From D37C17 sp964551815 (lineage in GTDB: Bacteria > Fidelibacterota > Marinisomatia > SCGC-AAA003-L08 > D37C17), in the NCBI GenBank assembly GCA_964551815.1, contig CAZKEL010000040.1:1-23856 (forward strand): DNA of 23,856 nt, read 5' to 3'. Shown piece by piece: positions 1-9,000 of the stretch (position 1 is the stretch's first letter; each line of letters begins with the position of its first letter). The notes beneath the pieces were generated by a model. It worked only from the letters and a program-made list of their open reading frames with translations, had not been told where the DNA came from and made no database searches. The position numbers and the translations under genes are program-made.

Positions 1-108
1 TTCAAACAAGCAGCATGACTTCTATATGTGTCCGTTTTTTTGTTGCAAGATCAACGCTGCAAGACAGGAGTAGGTTTATTTGTCTATTTACAGGTCATTG
101 GTCACTTG

Positions 109-138
109 CCTGCCTGCCGTAGCCACGGCGCAGGCAGG
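109..138. repeat. CCTGCCTGCCGTAG hairpin box, copy 1
   Basis: Imperfect palindrome: an 8-bp arm CCTGCCTG pairs with CAGGCAGG, continued by CCGT/ACGG across a 2-nt bulge. It resembles the REP-like GC-rich hairpins scattered between genes in many uncultivated bacteria. Two further copies are at 441-470 and, inverted, 10243-10272. Confidence 0.8.
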
Positions 139-173
139 TCAATCGTAACGTCGTGTAGATTGTTTGGTCATTG

Positions 174-211
174 GTCACTTGTCAATCGTAGTGTAAACGT
201 AGATTGATTGG
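174..211. repeat. 38-bp direct repeat, copy 1
   Basis: Identical to 354-391 (offset 180). It contains the GTGTAAACGTAGATTGATTGG core, which is related to the module ATTGAATCAATCTACGATTACAC found inverted in the right flank. Confidence 0.85.
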
Positions 212-275
212 TCATTGGTCATTCGTCATTGGACATTCGATGTAAATGTAAAATCAATACATAGGTAACACATTT

Positions 276-329
276 ATAATGGATTGAGACTCTTCGTTCC
301 TCAGAGTGACAGGGATTTAAAGGGGTTTA
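276..329. repeat. 54-bp intergenic box (TCAGAGTGACAGGG type), left copy
   Basis: Matches the reverse complement of 10523-10576 with one mismatch. The core GGATTGAGACTCTTCGTTCC is also present, inverted, inside the two 130-bp repeats at 10102 and 10322, so the window has four copies: one here and three on the right flank in the opposite orientation. Confidence 0.9.
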
Positions 330-353
330 ACGGTCAATGGTCAATAGTCAATA

Positions 354-391
354 GTCACTTGTCAATCGTAGTGTAAACGTAGATTGATTGG
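354..391. repeat. 38-bp direct repeat, copy 2
   Basis: Identical to 174-211. It abuts and slightly overlaps the 47-bp box at 389-435. Confidence 0.85.
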
Positions 392-435
392 ACATTCGAC
401 CTTCATCATTCGACATTCAATATTCGAAATTCATC
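389..435. repeat. 47-bp perfect inverted repeat, left arm
   Basis: Perfect reverse-complement match to 10468-10514. It is composed of ATTCGAC/ATTCAAT-like 7-mers. Together with 276-329 it shows that the left and right flanks of the 906-10020 block are built from the same modules in opposite orientation. Confidence 0.9.
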
Positions 436-440
436 GCATG

Positions 441-470
441 CCTGCCTGCCGTAGCAACAGCGTAGGCAGG
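441..470. repeat. CCTGCCTGCCGTAG hairpin box, copy 2
   Basis: Same palindromic box as 109-138, with the loop GTAGCAACAGCG. It is nearly identical to the reverse complement of 10243-10272. Confidence 0.8.
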
Positions 471-558
471 CCATTCGTCCAACTACACTAAAGCTATGTT
501 GGATAAATAGTGTTAACGTAGATTGATTCGACATTCCCTTGCTTCTTTTTCTATTCAG

Positions 559-604
559 GAATGACATCTTTCTGCCTTTGTTATAGCATAAAAAGATGTC
601 ATTC
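559..604. repeat. Perfect 13-bp hairpin
   Basis: GAATGACATCTTT (559-571) pairs perfectly with AAAGATGTCATTC (592-604) around a 20-nt loop. No T-tract follows it, so it does not look like a standard terminator. It is the only copy in the window and unrelated in sequence to the CCTGCCTG boxes, suggesting a second family of palindromic intergenic elements. Confidence 0.75.
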
Positions 605-725
605 TGTTCTTTTTGGATACATTAATAATTAATAATTTATAATTAAAGTGTCATTGGTCACTAGCTTTCCCAATCGCCCAACTACACAAAAGTTACGATG
701 GATAAATAGTGTAATAGCAGATAGA

Positions 726-802
726 TTTTTAATTTTTCATTTTTAATCTTTCATTAAAATTTTTCACTTTTCACTTTTCACTTTTCATTTTTCATTTTTC
801 AT
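726..802. repeat. Pyrimidine-rich (TTTTCAC/TTTTTCAT)n tract
   Basis: Tandem runs of TTTTCAC and TTTTTCAT units. The purine-rich tract at 10034-10086 has the reverse-complement composition and lies just beyond the other end of the two-gene block, so this module is also mirrored. Confidence 0.75.
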
Positions 803-905
803 TATAAAGCCGCCGAGACAACCTTAGAGACAAGCCCTGCGTAAGCTACCGCCTGCGATTTTAAAGGGATTTAGAGGTCTTAATTTTTCATCAAGGGGAA
901 TAATA

Positions 906-3900
906 ATGAAAATTAATTTTTATTATACATTAATTCTATTTATGCCAATACTTATAATTGCTAAAGAATTGGGAAACCCACAAAAAGAATCATCAATAAT
1001 TGATAAATATTCAAGGTTTTTAACGAAAGAAAATGAAATTCTTCAAAGAAGAGATTATTCATCTAAACATTATAAAATTGACGAAAATACTGCTGTAGCA
1101 ATAATCAATAGTAACCCTATTTTTAATAAAAATGAGTTTGGTGAATATATCCCAATTGAAATTAAAAAAGAAAAATTACATTATAGTCCTTATCGGATAA
1201 GATATGATATTGAAAATCTACAATTATATTTTTCTGAATCTGGGGATGAATGTCTTATAAATTATAATAATATAGATTTATTAGAAATTAAAATAGATGG
1301 GATCAATGGTCATGCCGGATTTTTTGACCATTCCGTTCAAAATTTATCTGTAGGGGGTGGTTATGAGTTACAATGGAATATATTTCATGGTGGATTAAGT
1401 TTTAACCTTAAACATCCAAATAATTTAAATTCCAATCAACAAAATAATTATATGTTAAATTGGCTATCTCCAATAATAAATAATCATGAATTAAATCGAA
1501 TAAATAATAATTATAATCGAATTTCTGAATATGAAATTAATGATTATAATAGTGCAATTATAAGAGAGACCAGAAATAAATTCTTAAATGAATTTAATGA
1601 AGAACATTATATCGCAATGTTTTCTCTAAATTTTACTAATTCAAATGAAGAAATAAACTCTTATGCATCTAAAACTGGTGAAATTTATTTATGGGGTGAT
1701 GATGGCCCATATTGCTATGAAAATATTACCCCAATGTCACTATATAATGCAGATAAAGACTATGGATGTGATTGGGGATCTAGAATTTGGATAAAGTATT
1801 ATTTAGGTTCTATCCCAGATGAGGCTAATATAAAAGATGTTGATGCTACTGTTACTATGCAATATGATGGAGCAATTTCATGTAATCCAGATTACGAAGT
1901 ACATGAAGTATATTCTGATCCATCTAATTATAGTTGCGGAAATACAATGTGGAAATCCTTGCGAGAAAATGCTGGTACTCAATATGAGAATAATGAGGGT
2001 ATGTGTAATTATAATGGATGTTCTGTTACAGATGATCTTGGAAACAGTGCAAATTCTGATATTGAAAATGCTTTAAATTCAAATTTTTTTTATATAAGCT
2101 ATATAGCCGAATGCAGTGAAGATTATCATGATGGATGCATTGGTGGTAAAGATGTTGCTTATCTTTATGGCAATGGAACCTCAAATGAACCTTATTTAAC
2201 AATTGAATATGAATTGGGAAATTGTAATTCAAATTGCTGTAACTGTAATCCTGGAGATTGTACATACCCAAGTGGTTCATGTAATTGTAATGGTAATCCA
2301 AATAATGATTATTGTGATTGTAATTGGAATGTTGAAGATTCATGTGGCATTTGCGGAGGATCTGGTCCGGGATATCGATGCTGGGATAATGAATTTGTAT
2401 GCCATTCCTCTCAATGTTTAGATGAACCTGTATGTAGCTTAGAATTAGCAGAAATTGATGACTTTAACAATCCAATTGCCTTTAACGGTGGAGTCTATAA
2501 TTTTAAAATAAAAAATAACGGGAATAAAATATGTTCTTTTAATATCCAAGTAGAACAAGATTGGATAAATATTACAGAGACTAGTGGAAATATAAATATT
2601 GGTGAATCAAAACCCATCTCTGTCACTATTGATCCAAATAATAGTTCATCCGCTAGGAATTATGAAATATTGATTTATCCTGGACAACTAGAAATATCTG
2701 TTACACAGAATGCCCAACCAAGCAGCATAACTGTTGGAAACATAACAATTACCGGAGAAACCATAAATAGTAGTGGTAATGAGTATCAAATTTCCGGTAA
2801 TGTATATATTGGACATATAAATAATTCCGAATATTCATTACTCTTTCCTAATGGTTCATTTACTGCAAATACTTTTGCAAATACTATTTCTCCCTCAACT
2901 GGCATTAGTGACATGGAAAGTGCATGTTCTGATTATTTCAATTTCACACTTTCCAATATTTCATTTAACACGGATAGTGGGTCCGCCACCGTTACAGGAA
3001 GTTTACCCTTACATTCTTCAATAGATTTAAAAATTCCATTTGCAAATAAAAAAATCAATTTATTAAGTAATATTTTTTCACTATCATCAGTAAACTTTTC
3101 TCCCTTAGATGATATAATACCGATAGGATTCCCATCATTTGATACTGAAATTAATCTATGTGAATCAGAGTTTATAATGAATATGGAAGTAGGGAATTGT
3201 ATAAATTTAAAAAATGTTATTGGTTTGGATACATATAACAATGCAGAATGGACTTTCAATTTAGATGAATATAGTATAGAAATTGGTCTGGATTTAGATA
3301 TCCTTCAAATTGGTTTATATAATAGTGAAAATTGCATTGATTTAGAAAAGTTTGTTTTCTCTCCAATTCCATACGGTCCTCAAATCCATATAAAATGGGA
3401 TATTGATGATAAAAGAATTGAATTTACCGACGATACTGCAATTTCAATTCCTATACCATTTTTAGGTCGCGAATTAACCGACCAGGAGTTGGAGTATCTT
3501 AAGAATGAAAATAGATATTATGTAAATGCTAATGGAAATGAATTCATTTCTTTGGGGATCAAAATAAAAAAAGATTCATTTATAGATTTAGGCGTCGATG
3601 GAAATAATTGTAGGTTTCATTTTGACTCAGAAGTTTCTGCTTTAATAGATGATACGGATTTTACAATTGAACTAATACTTGGATCCGATAATTGTGTTTG
3701 TGATTTAAATGGACTTTTAGGATTAAACACTTCATTTTCCACTTGGGTAACAATTGATTCCGATGCAGGATTCAATTTTGATTTTTGTGAAAAATTATAC
3801 TCTCTTGAAGGAGGTATTGAGTTAGACTTGTTTAGTTTCGACTTAGAAAATATAAATGCTAAAATTGGGTATAGTCATGGTGATAAATCTCATTTGTTTG

Positions 3901-5906
3901 GCTCCCTAGTTGAAAGTGGTACTATAGCTGACAGGTATCACAATTCAGGAGTAACATTTGAGATTTACTCAGATCATCTAATATTAAATGGATTTCATTT
4001 ACCATTTTTTGGAAGGACACAAGATACAATAAATTATGCATTAACAATCCACAACGCTGATAAACAAATTTATGGTATTTTTAAAAACGATATTGACCTA
4101 AGTAGTATTACTGATTTGAATGCTGGGAGTATTGTCTTTGACCAGCCAACTTTCACGGTAGATACCTTAGAAAATAGCTATAAATTTTATGATAACTTAA
4201 ATGGGATAGATATAGGGTGGAAAATTAATTCGGAATTTTCCACCATTAAGATTTTAGAAAAAAATAAAGTAGGGATTTCAAGTAATGCTGATAAAATTCG
4301 CATTGAATTACCGGAGGATAACTCAGCCTTTGTTGAAGTTTCGGATACATCAAAAATAATAGAAAAATTAGATGATTATCAGATTACTGTAAAAAATTCT
4401 GATGAAGAAACAAAAGTTATTATTATAAGATGGGATGAATCTTTAAACAGAAGTGAAACATACGGATTTAATTCAACCCATATATTTGATTCAAACAAAG
4501 AATTGAAACTAACTACCCTTCAAAGTAATTTATCTTCGACAAGATCTGGTGCATTAATAGCAGAATATCCACATAATGGAATTTCAAGTGGTGAATATGA
4601 TTTGGAGTTAAATGGAAGTATAAATAATCTCAAGAGTTCAACGGAGTCCGTTTCATCAGATTGGTTACAATCATTTACCCAAGAGGAAACATATACTTTT
4701 TATTCCATAAATTCATATTGGAATAATGACTATGATACTATATTTGTTGAAGTCATTCATTCTGAACCATCAAAATCTTCTTTAGAATATGGAGAAGGTG
4801 GTTACTCAATATTCAATACTATTTATAATGATGATTATCTGATAAATCAAAAATTTGGTATTGCAGAATTTGAAAAAGATTGGCAGTATAAAATACAATC
4901 CGAGAATGAAAATGGTGGAATTATAAACTCAGGGTGGAAGCCTTTTCCACCGCCAAGAGCACCTATTGTTGGTTTCGATATTATTAACCCCGATGGATGT
5001 TCACCACATGAAGTAAAATTTGAAAACACTTCAGAAGGTGGATTGAGTGAAATAACCAAGTATTATTGGGAATTTGGTAATGGTGTTTCATCCAATTTAA
5101 GGGACCCATCTTTAACTTATTACAATCCAGGAGTATATTCAATTACTTTAACTGTTTATACACAATACGATACCGTTTCATTAAGCAGGGATAATGCTAT
5201 AAATATATTTAATTTAGAAGCTGAAATGGATAATTTTCCAAGTTGTATAAATATTGACCAACAAGTAAGATTTGTGGATAATACTGAAGATATTTATGGT
5301 GAATACCCGCAATGGGAATGGGATTTTGACGGAAATGGAAGTATAGATGCAACCGGGCCCGGCGAACATGTGGTCGCTTTCCCTGATTCAGGATTATATA
5401 TATCTGAAATGAAATTAAAGACTACCTGTGCAACTTCGTTTGATACTGCCCATATCAAAGTAAAATTACCAATTTTTGATTGTAACGGAAATTGTAATGT
5501 TGATTTAGACAGATGTGATGTGTGTAATGGCAACGGTTGCTACCTACAAAATTGTGATGTTTATCCAATTGATTCTTATGACTGCAATGGATACCTTTTA
5601 TCACTCCATGAGGGATTTATTCCTGATCACTATTCCATATCAAAAATCCACCCCAACCCTTTTAATCCCATCTCCCATATACAATTTGCATTGCCAGAGG
5701 CATCGAATGTGAAAGTTGATATATATGATCTTGCCGGGCGGGAGGCAGTGCAACTGACAAACCAATATTTTTCTCCCGGCTATCACAGTGTACAATGGAA
5801 TGCAGAGGGTTTTCCATCAGGTTTATATTTTGTCCATCTAAATGCTTCATCAATAACAAATCAAAACATCTTCCAACAAACCGAAAAACTCATGTTGCTT
5901 AAATAA
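906..5906 (+). CDS. Giant secreted surface protein with PKD domains and type IX sorting domain
   Basis: 1666 residues. Begins with a signal peptide (residues 1-19, hydrophobic core after MKIN) and has a Shine-Dalgarno-like AAGGGG 7 nt upstream of the ATG. Residues about 230-437 are beta-rich and faintly recall DNRLRE-type stalk domains. Residues 438-510 are Cys/Asn-rich. Residues 509-605 resemble a BACON-type beta-sandwich (WINITETSGNINIG). About 605-1350 match nothing I recognise. PKD domains follow at about 1353-1436 (YYWEFGNG) and 1438-1524 (WEWDFDGNGS), then a second Cys-rich DCNGNC linker (1524-1546). The last about 100 residues carry HPNPFNP (from 1582), a type IX secretion A-type sorting domain that ends in GLYFVHLNA and a basic tail. 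It is likely exported to the cell surface. Base composition is visibly more AT-rich than the downstream regulator and codons for Asn and Ile dominate, which may mean separate ancestry. A binding or adhesion role is inference; no catalytic motif is visible. Confidence 0.9.
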   Translation: MKINFYYTLILFMPILIIAKELGNPQKESSIIDKYSRFLTKENEILQRRDYSSKHYKIDENTAVAIINSNPIFNKNEFGEYIPIEIKKEKLHYSPYRIRYDIENLQLYFSESGDECLINYNNIDLLEIKIDGINGHAGFFDHSVQNLSVGGGYELQWNIFHGGLSFNLKHPNNLNSNQQNNYMLNWLSPIINNHELNRINNNYNRISEYEINDYNSAIIRETRNKFLNEFNEEHYIAMFSLNFTNSNEEINSYASKTGEIYLWGDDGPYCYENITPMSLYNADKDYGCDWGSRIWIKYYLGSIPDEANIKDVDATVTMQYDGAISCNPDYEVHEVYSDPSNYSCGNTMWKSLRENAGTQYENNEGMCNYNGCSVTDDLGNSANSDIENALNSNFFYISYIAECSEDYHDGCIGGKDVAYLYGNGTSNEPYLTIEYELGNCNSNCCNCNPGDCTYPSGSCNCNGNPNNDYCDCNWNVEDSCGICGGSGPGYRCWDNEFVCHSSQCLDEPVCSLELAEIDDFNNPIAFNGGVYNFKIKNNGNKICSFNIQVEQDWINITETSGNINIGESKPISVTIDPNNSSSARNYEILIYPGQLEISVTQNAQPSSITVGNITITGETINSSGNEYQISGNVYIGHINNSEYSLLFPNGSFTANTFANTISPSTGISDMESACSDYFNFTLSNISFNTDSGSATVTGSLPLHSSIDLKIPFANKKINLLSNIFSLSSVNFSPLDDIIPIGFPSFDTEINLCESEFIMNMEVGNCINLKNVIGLDTYNNAEWTFNLDEYSIEIGLDLDILQIGLYNSENCIDLEKFVFSPIPYGPQIHIKWDIDDKRIEFTDDTAISIPIPFLGRELTDQELEYLKNENRYYVNANGNEFISLGIKIKKDSFIDLGVDGNNCRFHFDSEVSALIDDTDFTIELILGSDNCVCDLNGLLGLNTSFSTWVTIDSDAGFNFDFCEKLYSLEGGIELDLFSFDLENINAKIGYSHGDKSHLFGSLVESGTIADRYHNSGVTFEIYSDHLILNGFHLPFFGRTQDTINYALTIHNADKQIYGIFKNDIDLSSITDLNAGSIVFDQPTFTVDTLENSYKFYDNLNGIDIGWKINSEFSTIKILEKNKVGISSNADKIRIELPEDNSAFVEVSDTSKIIEKLDDYQITVKNSDEETKVIIIRWDESLNRSETYGFNSTHIFDSNKELKLTTLQSNLSSTRSGALIAEYPHNGISSGEYDLELNGSINNLKSSTESVSSDWLQSFTQEETYTFYSINSYWNNDYDTIFVEVIHSEPSKSSLEYGEGGYSIFNTIYNDDYLINQKFGIAEFEKDWQYKIQSENENGGIINSGWKPFPPPRAPIVGFDIINPDGCSPHEVKFENTSEGGLSEITKYYWEFGNGVSSNLRDPSLTYYNPGVYSITLTVYTQYDTVSLSRDNAINIFNLEAEMDNFPSCINIDQQVRFVDNTEDIYGEYPQWEWDFDGNGSIDATGPGEHVVAFPDSGLYISEMKLKTTCATSFDTAHIKVKLPIFDCNGNCNVDLDRCDVCNGNGCYLQNCDVYPIDSYDCNGYLLSLHEGFIPDHYSISKIHPNPFNPISHIQFALPEASNVKVDIYDLAGREAVQLTNQYFSPGYHSVQWNAEGFPSGLYFVHLNASSITNQNIFQQTEKLMLLK

Positions 5907-5929
5907 GCTGTTATTGAAAATTAACAGCT
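5906..5929 (+). terminator. Possible stem-loop after the surface-protein gene
   Basis: AGCTGTTA (5906-5913) pairs perfectly with TAACAGCT (5922-5929) around an 8-nt AT-rich loop, starting at the last base of the stop codon. No T-run follows, so it could be a factor-independent terminator only in a relaxed sense, or an mRNA 3' stabilising stem. Confidence 0.35.
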
Positions 5930-6099
5930 GAATTAAGACTGTTCTACCGGGCAGATTTTAGGAATTATGCACAGAATCATCATTTAATTATTGAAGACAT
6001 TCTTCAACTGAAACCCTTTTAACTCTCTCCTTACTCTCCACTCCTCTTTTATAGAATAATGCTTTCTTCTTTCTCCTAATCGTTCTAATATTCCACAGC

Positions 6100-9000
6100 A
6101 TGCTCTCACACCAAAAATCAATCCTCAATCGTCAGTCAGAACTCCAGGTACTGCATCAATTTCTCTCGCAGCTTCATCAGAATGTTGGTAATCAATCTCT
6201 GTTAATCACAGGCACTGCCGGTACAGGAAAATCGCAGCTTCTTGCTTATAGTGAACAATCAGACTTCCCTCTGCATACACTAAGAATCACCCTCACAGAA
6301 AAACAAAATTTTATGGGAGAAATGATTCCCGCCATTGCTGGATTATTTGACAGAAAATCTCTGGATGCCCTTCTCACACCCCTTACCACTGCCACGCTGA
6401 ATGGGTATTTACGCAACCACCGCCCCATCATCAGCCTGAAAAAAGATGAACTTCCCTTAGACCTGAGCCATGTGACAACCAAAACCAAGGCAGAGTCCAT
6501 TGCAGGGTTATTGGGCAGCTATATAGCAAAATATGATTTACCATTGCTGCTGCTCATTGACGATTTTCAATATGCAGATGAAGAGGATTTAGAGTTTCTC
6601 TCTGCCATCAATGCCTATATTGGGGAAGAAGCACTCCCCATTGCCTGGATGATAACCTACAAAACGGAAGGGAAAAAGAATATCCCTGCACCCCTCAAAG
6701 AATTACTGTCTCCTGAGAATACTATTCAATTGAATAATTTCGATTCTGAGGGCACAAAAGTATTTATTGAAGCATTGCTGGGAAGTGATTTCATATTGAA
6801 AAATGAAGATTTTGGCAATAAGCTGCACAAAGTCACCGGTGGGAATCCACTCTATTTACAGGAAGGGATGGCCTATTTGAAACAGCTAAACGTCTTAACT
6901 CATGTTAACGATTATTGGGAGCTGGATTCAAAAGCAGAGTATCATCTGCCCGCCTCTCTTACTGAAAACATCCTTGCCCGTGTCAAGGTCCTTTTACAGG
7001 ATTCCCAATCTGCCCTGCTTGCAGGTATCTTGGCCGTTTCTGCTGCTTCCTTAAACATACAGGAACTGATTTCTATTCCCGGGCTGAGTGAAAAACAAGT
7101 GAAAAGTAAAATAAAAGAATTGATTAAGTGCCATTTTTTATACAATGATCTTACTTTTTCTCATCCCCTCATCTCTTATCAACTTCAAAATAGTCTGGAG
7201 AATACTCATTACCACCTCATCATAAATAAATTATACCAATACTTTTCCACACAGGAGGATCTGCCTCCCTTTGCCATTGCCCCTTATGCGATGAAAGTAA
7301 ATCCATCTACAAACAAAGAAAAGAGAGAAATACTGCAGACGCTTCGTAATGCCGTCTCAGAACTCTTTGGGAAAACCAGCAGGATAAAAGAATTAGCACG
7401 CTGGTCTCACCGTTGTTATGAGCTGGAAACCCACCAGGAGAAACGCCTTTTCGATTTGGCTAAATATGCCTATTTACTACAAACTTCTGGTGATATTGAG
7501 GAATCTTCCTCCTTTTTTGAATATCTGTTAAAATCCCCCATTCCCACCGTTTTTCTTCATGCAGCCCCGGACTATATACCTACCCTGATTTTGAACAATG
7601 AAATTGCGAAAGTAAAAAGACTATTAAACAAGGGCATCAGACTTGCTGAAGAAATGAAAGATAACCATGCTCTGCTGCGGTTGCTTTCTCTCAAGTATGT
7701 GAACCGGCGGCGGTTAGGATTGAAAAAATCCGGAGATCGGCTGCATAAACAGATTTCTTCCATTCCCCGCAACAACACTGAAGGTAAAATACTTTGGTGC
7801 CGTCACAGTCTTGACCGGGCAAATGACTACTTTTTGACCAATAAATTACCAGAAGCAGAAGAACTCATAAACTCCGCTCTCAAACTGGCAAAAAAAACAG
7901 AGAACCAATATATGCTTTATGTTGCCTATGAACGCCTTCAATTTCAAAAATTGATGACCGGAGATTGTTTCACAGCATTGGAATTCTGTAAAAAATCGCA
8001 GTCTGCTGCCCTTGCTTACGGTCATCCACATTTTATTGCCATGAGTCAATCCTACCTGGCACAGGCTTTAACTTTTTGTGGAAAATTTGAAGAAGCAGTT
8101 GAATATGGAAAAAAGTCATTAAATTCGCTGCTGAGAATGAAAAAATATATCAGCGCTCAGACGCCTTTAGCCCATCTTGCAGGAGCTTACCAGAACTTAG
8201 GAGAATATAAAAAAGCCGCCCGCCTGATTCAATCCCAAGAAAAGATGATCGTGGAACATAAAGTGAAAAACCTGCAGTCCATTTTATACAGCATCATGGG
8301 TTCAAGTTTTTGCTCAGACGGAAAATATAAATCAGGGCAGCAATATATCCGCAAAGGTATAGCTATTGCTAAAAAAGATGGTCTGCCCAATTATGAAGGC
8401 CAGGGCTATGGCTTTTTAGGTGATGCCTACATAACAAAAAAAACGCCTGAATATAAAAAAGCCCTAACAGCATACCAAAAAGCAGACAGTATATTCTTTC
8501 ATCAAAGAGAACTTGGCCTACATGGATGTCGAAATGCACTGAAAATCCTACATGCATGTACTGAAGTAAAAAACGGACATAAAAAATGGTTTGCTATTTT
8601 TGAAGAGAGACGAAAAAACAGTGACTATAATTTAGAATTTGAAGCGGCTTCACTCTTTTTCAAGCACGCACCTCCCAAATCCTGGGAAGCATTGTTTGAA
8701 AAAGGTCTGACAAAGGAAGATGCCATGGGGACGGGGTTTATCCAGGCTTACCGGGCAGCACATCTTTTACAAAGTGAAAAGAATTCTGTCCGGGAAGCTG
8801 AAGGATATTTATTACCTCTCATCCTTACCTCAATCCGTAAAAGGAATATGGATGTATTTGTAAAATTTATGTACCGATTCCAATTTTCTCCTATATCAGC
8901 AGAGTGGTTAGACAGTCCATTGATTCAATTGGAAATCATTCTCACACTTGGACCAAATCTTAAAAAGGAAAGCTCCCTACCATTTAGCGGAGATGCTGGT

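Larger units (their letters stand above)
1..905. other. Gene-free repeat mosaic, left flank
   Basis: No credible coding region is visible. The stretch is built from short repeat modules: hairpin boxes (109-138, 441-470), a 38-bp direct repeat (174-211 and 354-391), 7-bp-period tracts (210-237, 332-366), a box at 276-329 that recurs inverted on the right flank, a 47-bp box at 389-435 that also recurs inverted, a perfect 13-bp stem at 559-604 and a pyrimidine tract at 726-802. A further related module covers about 478-536 and 669-715 (consensus CAACTACAC...GGATAAATAGTGT). The last 100 bases lead into the secreted protein gene. Confidence 0.85.

Noticed and set aside
1..905. CRISPR-like array or integron attC sites
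   Set aside because: Repeat units are not evenly spaced with unique spacers, and no Cas or integrase gene is present; the hairpin arms do not match attC core sites.
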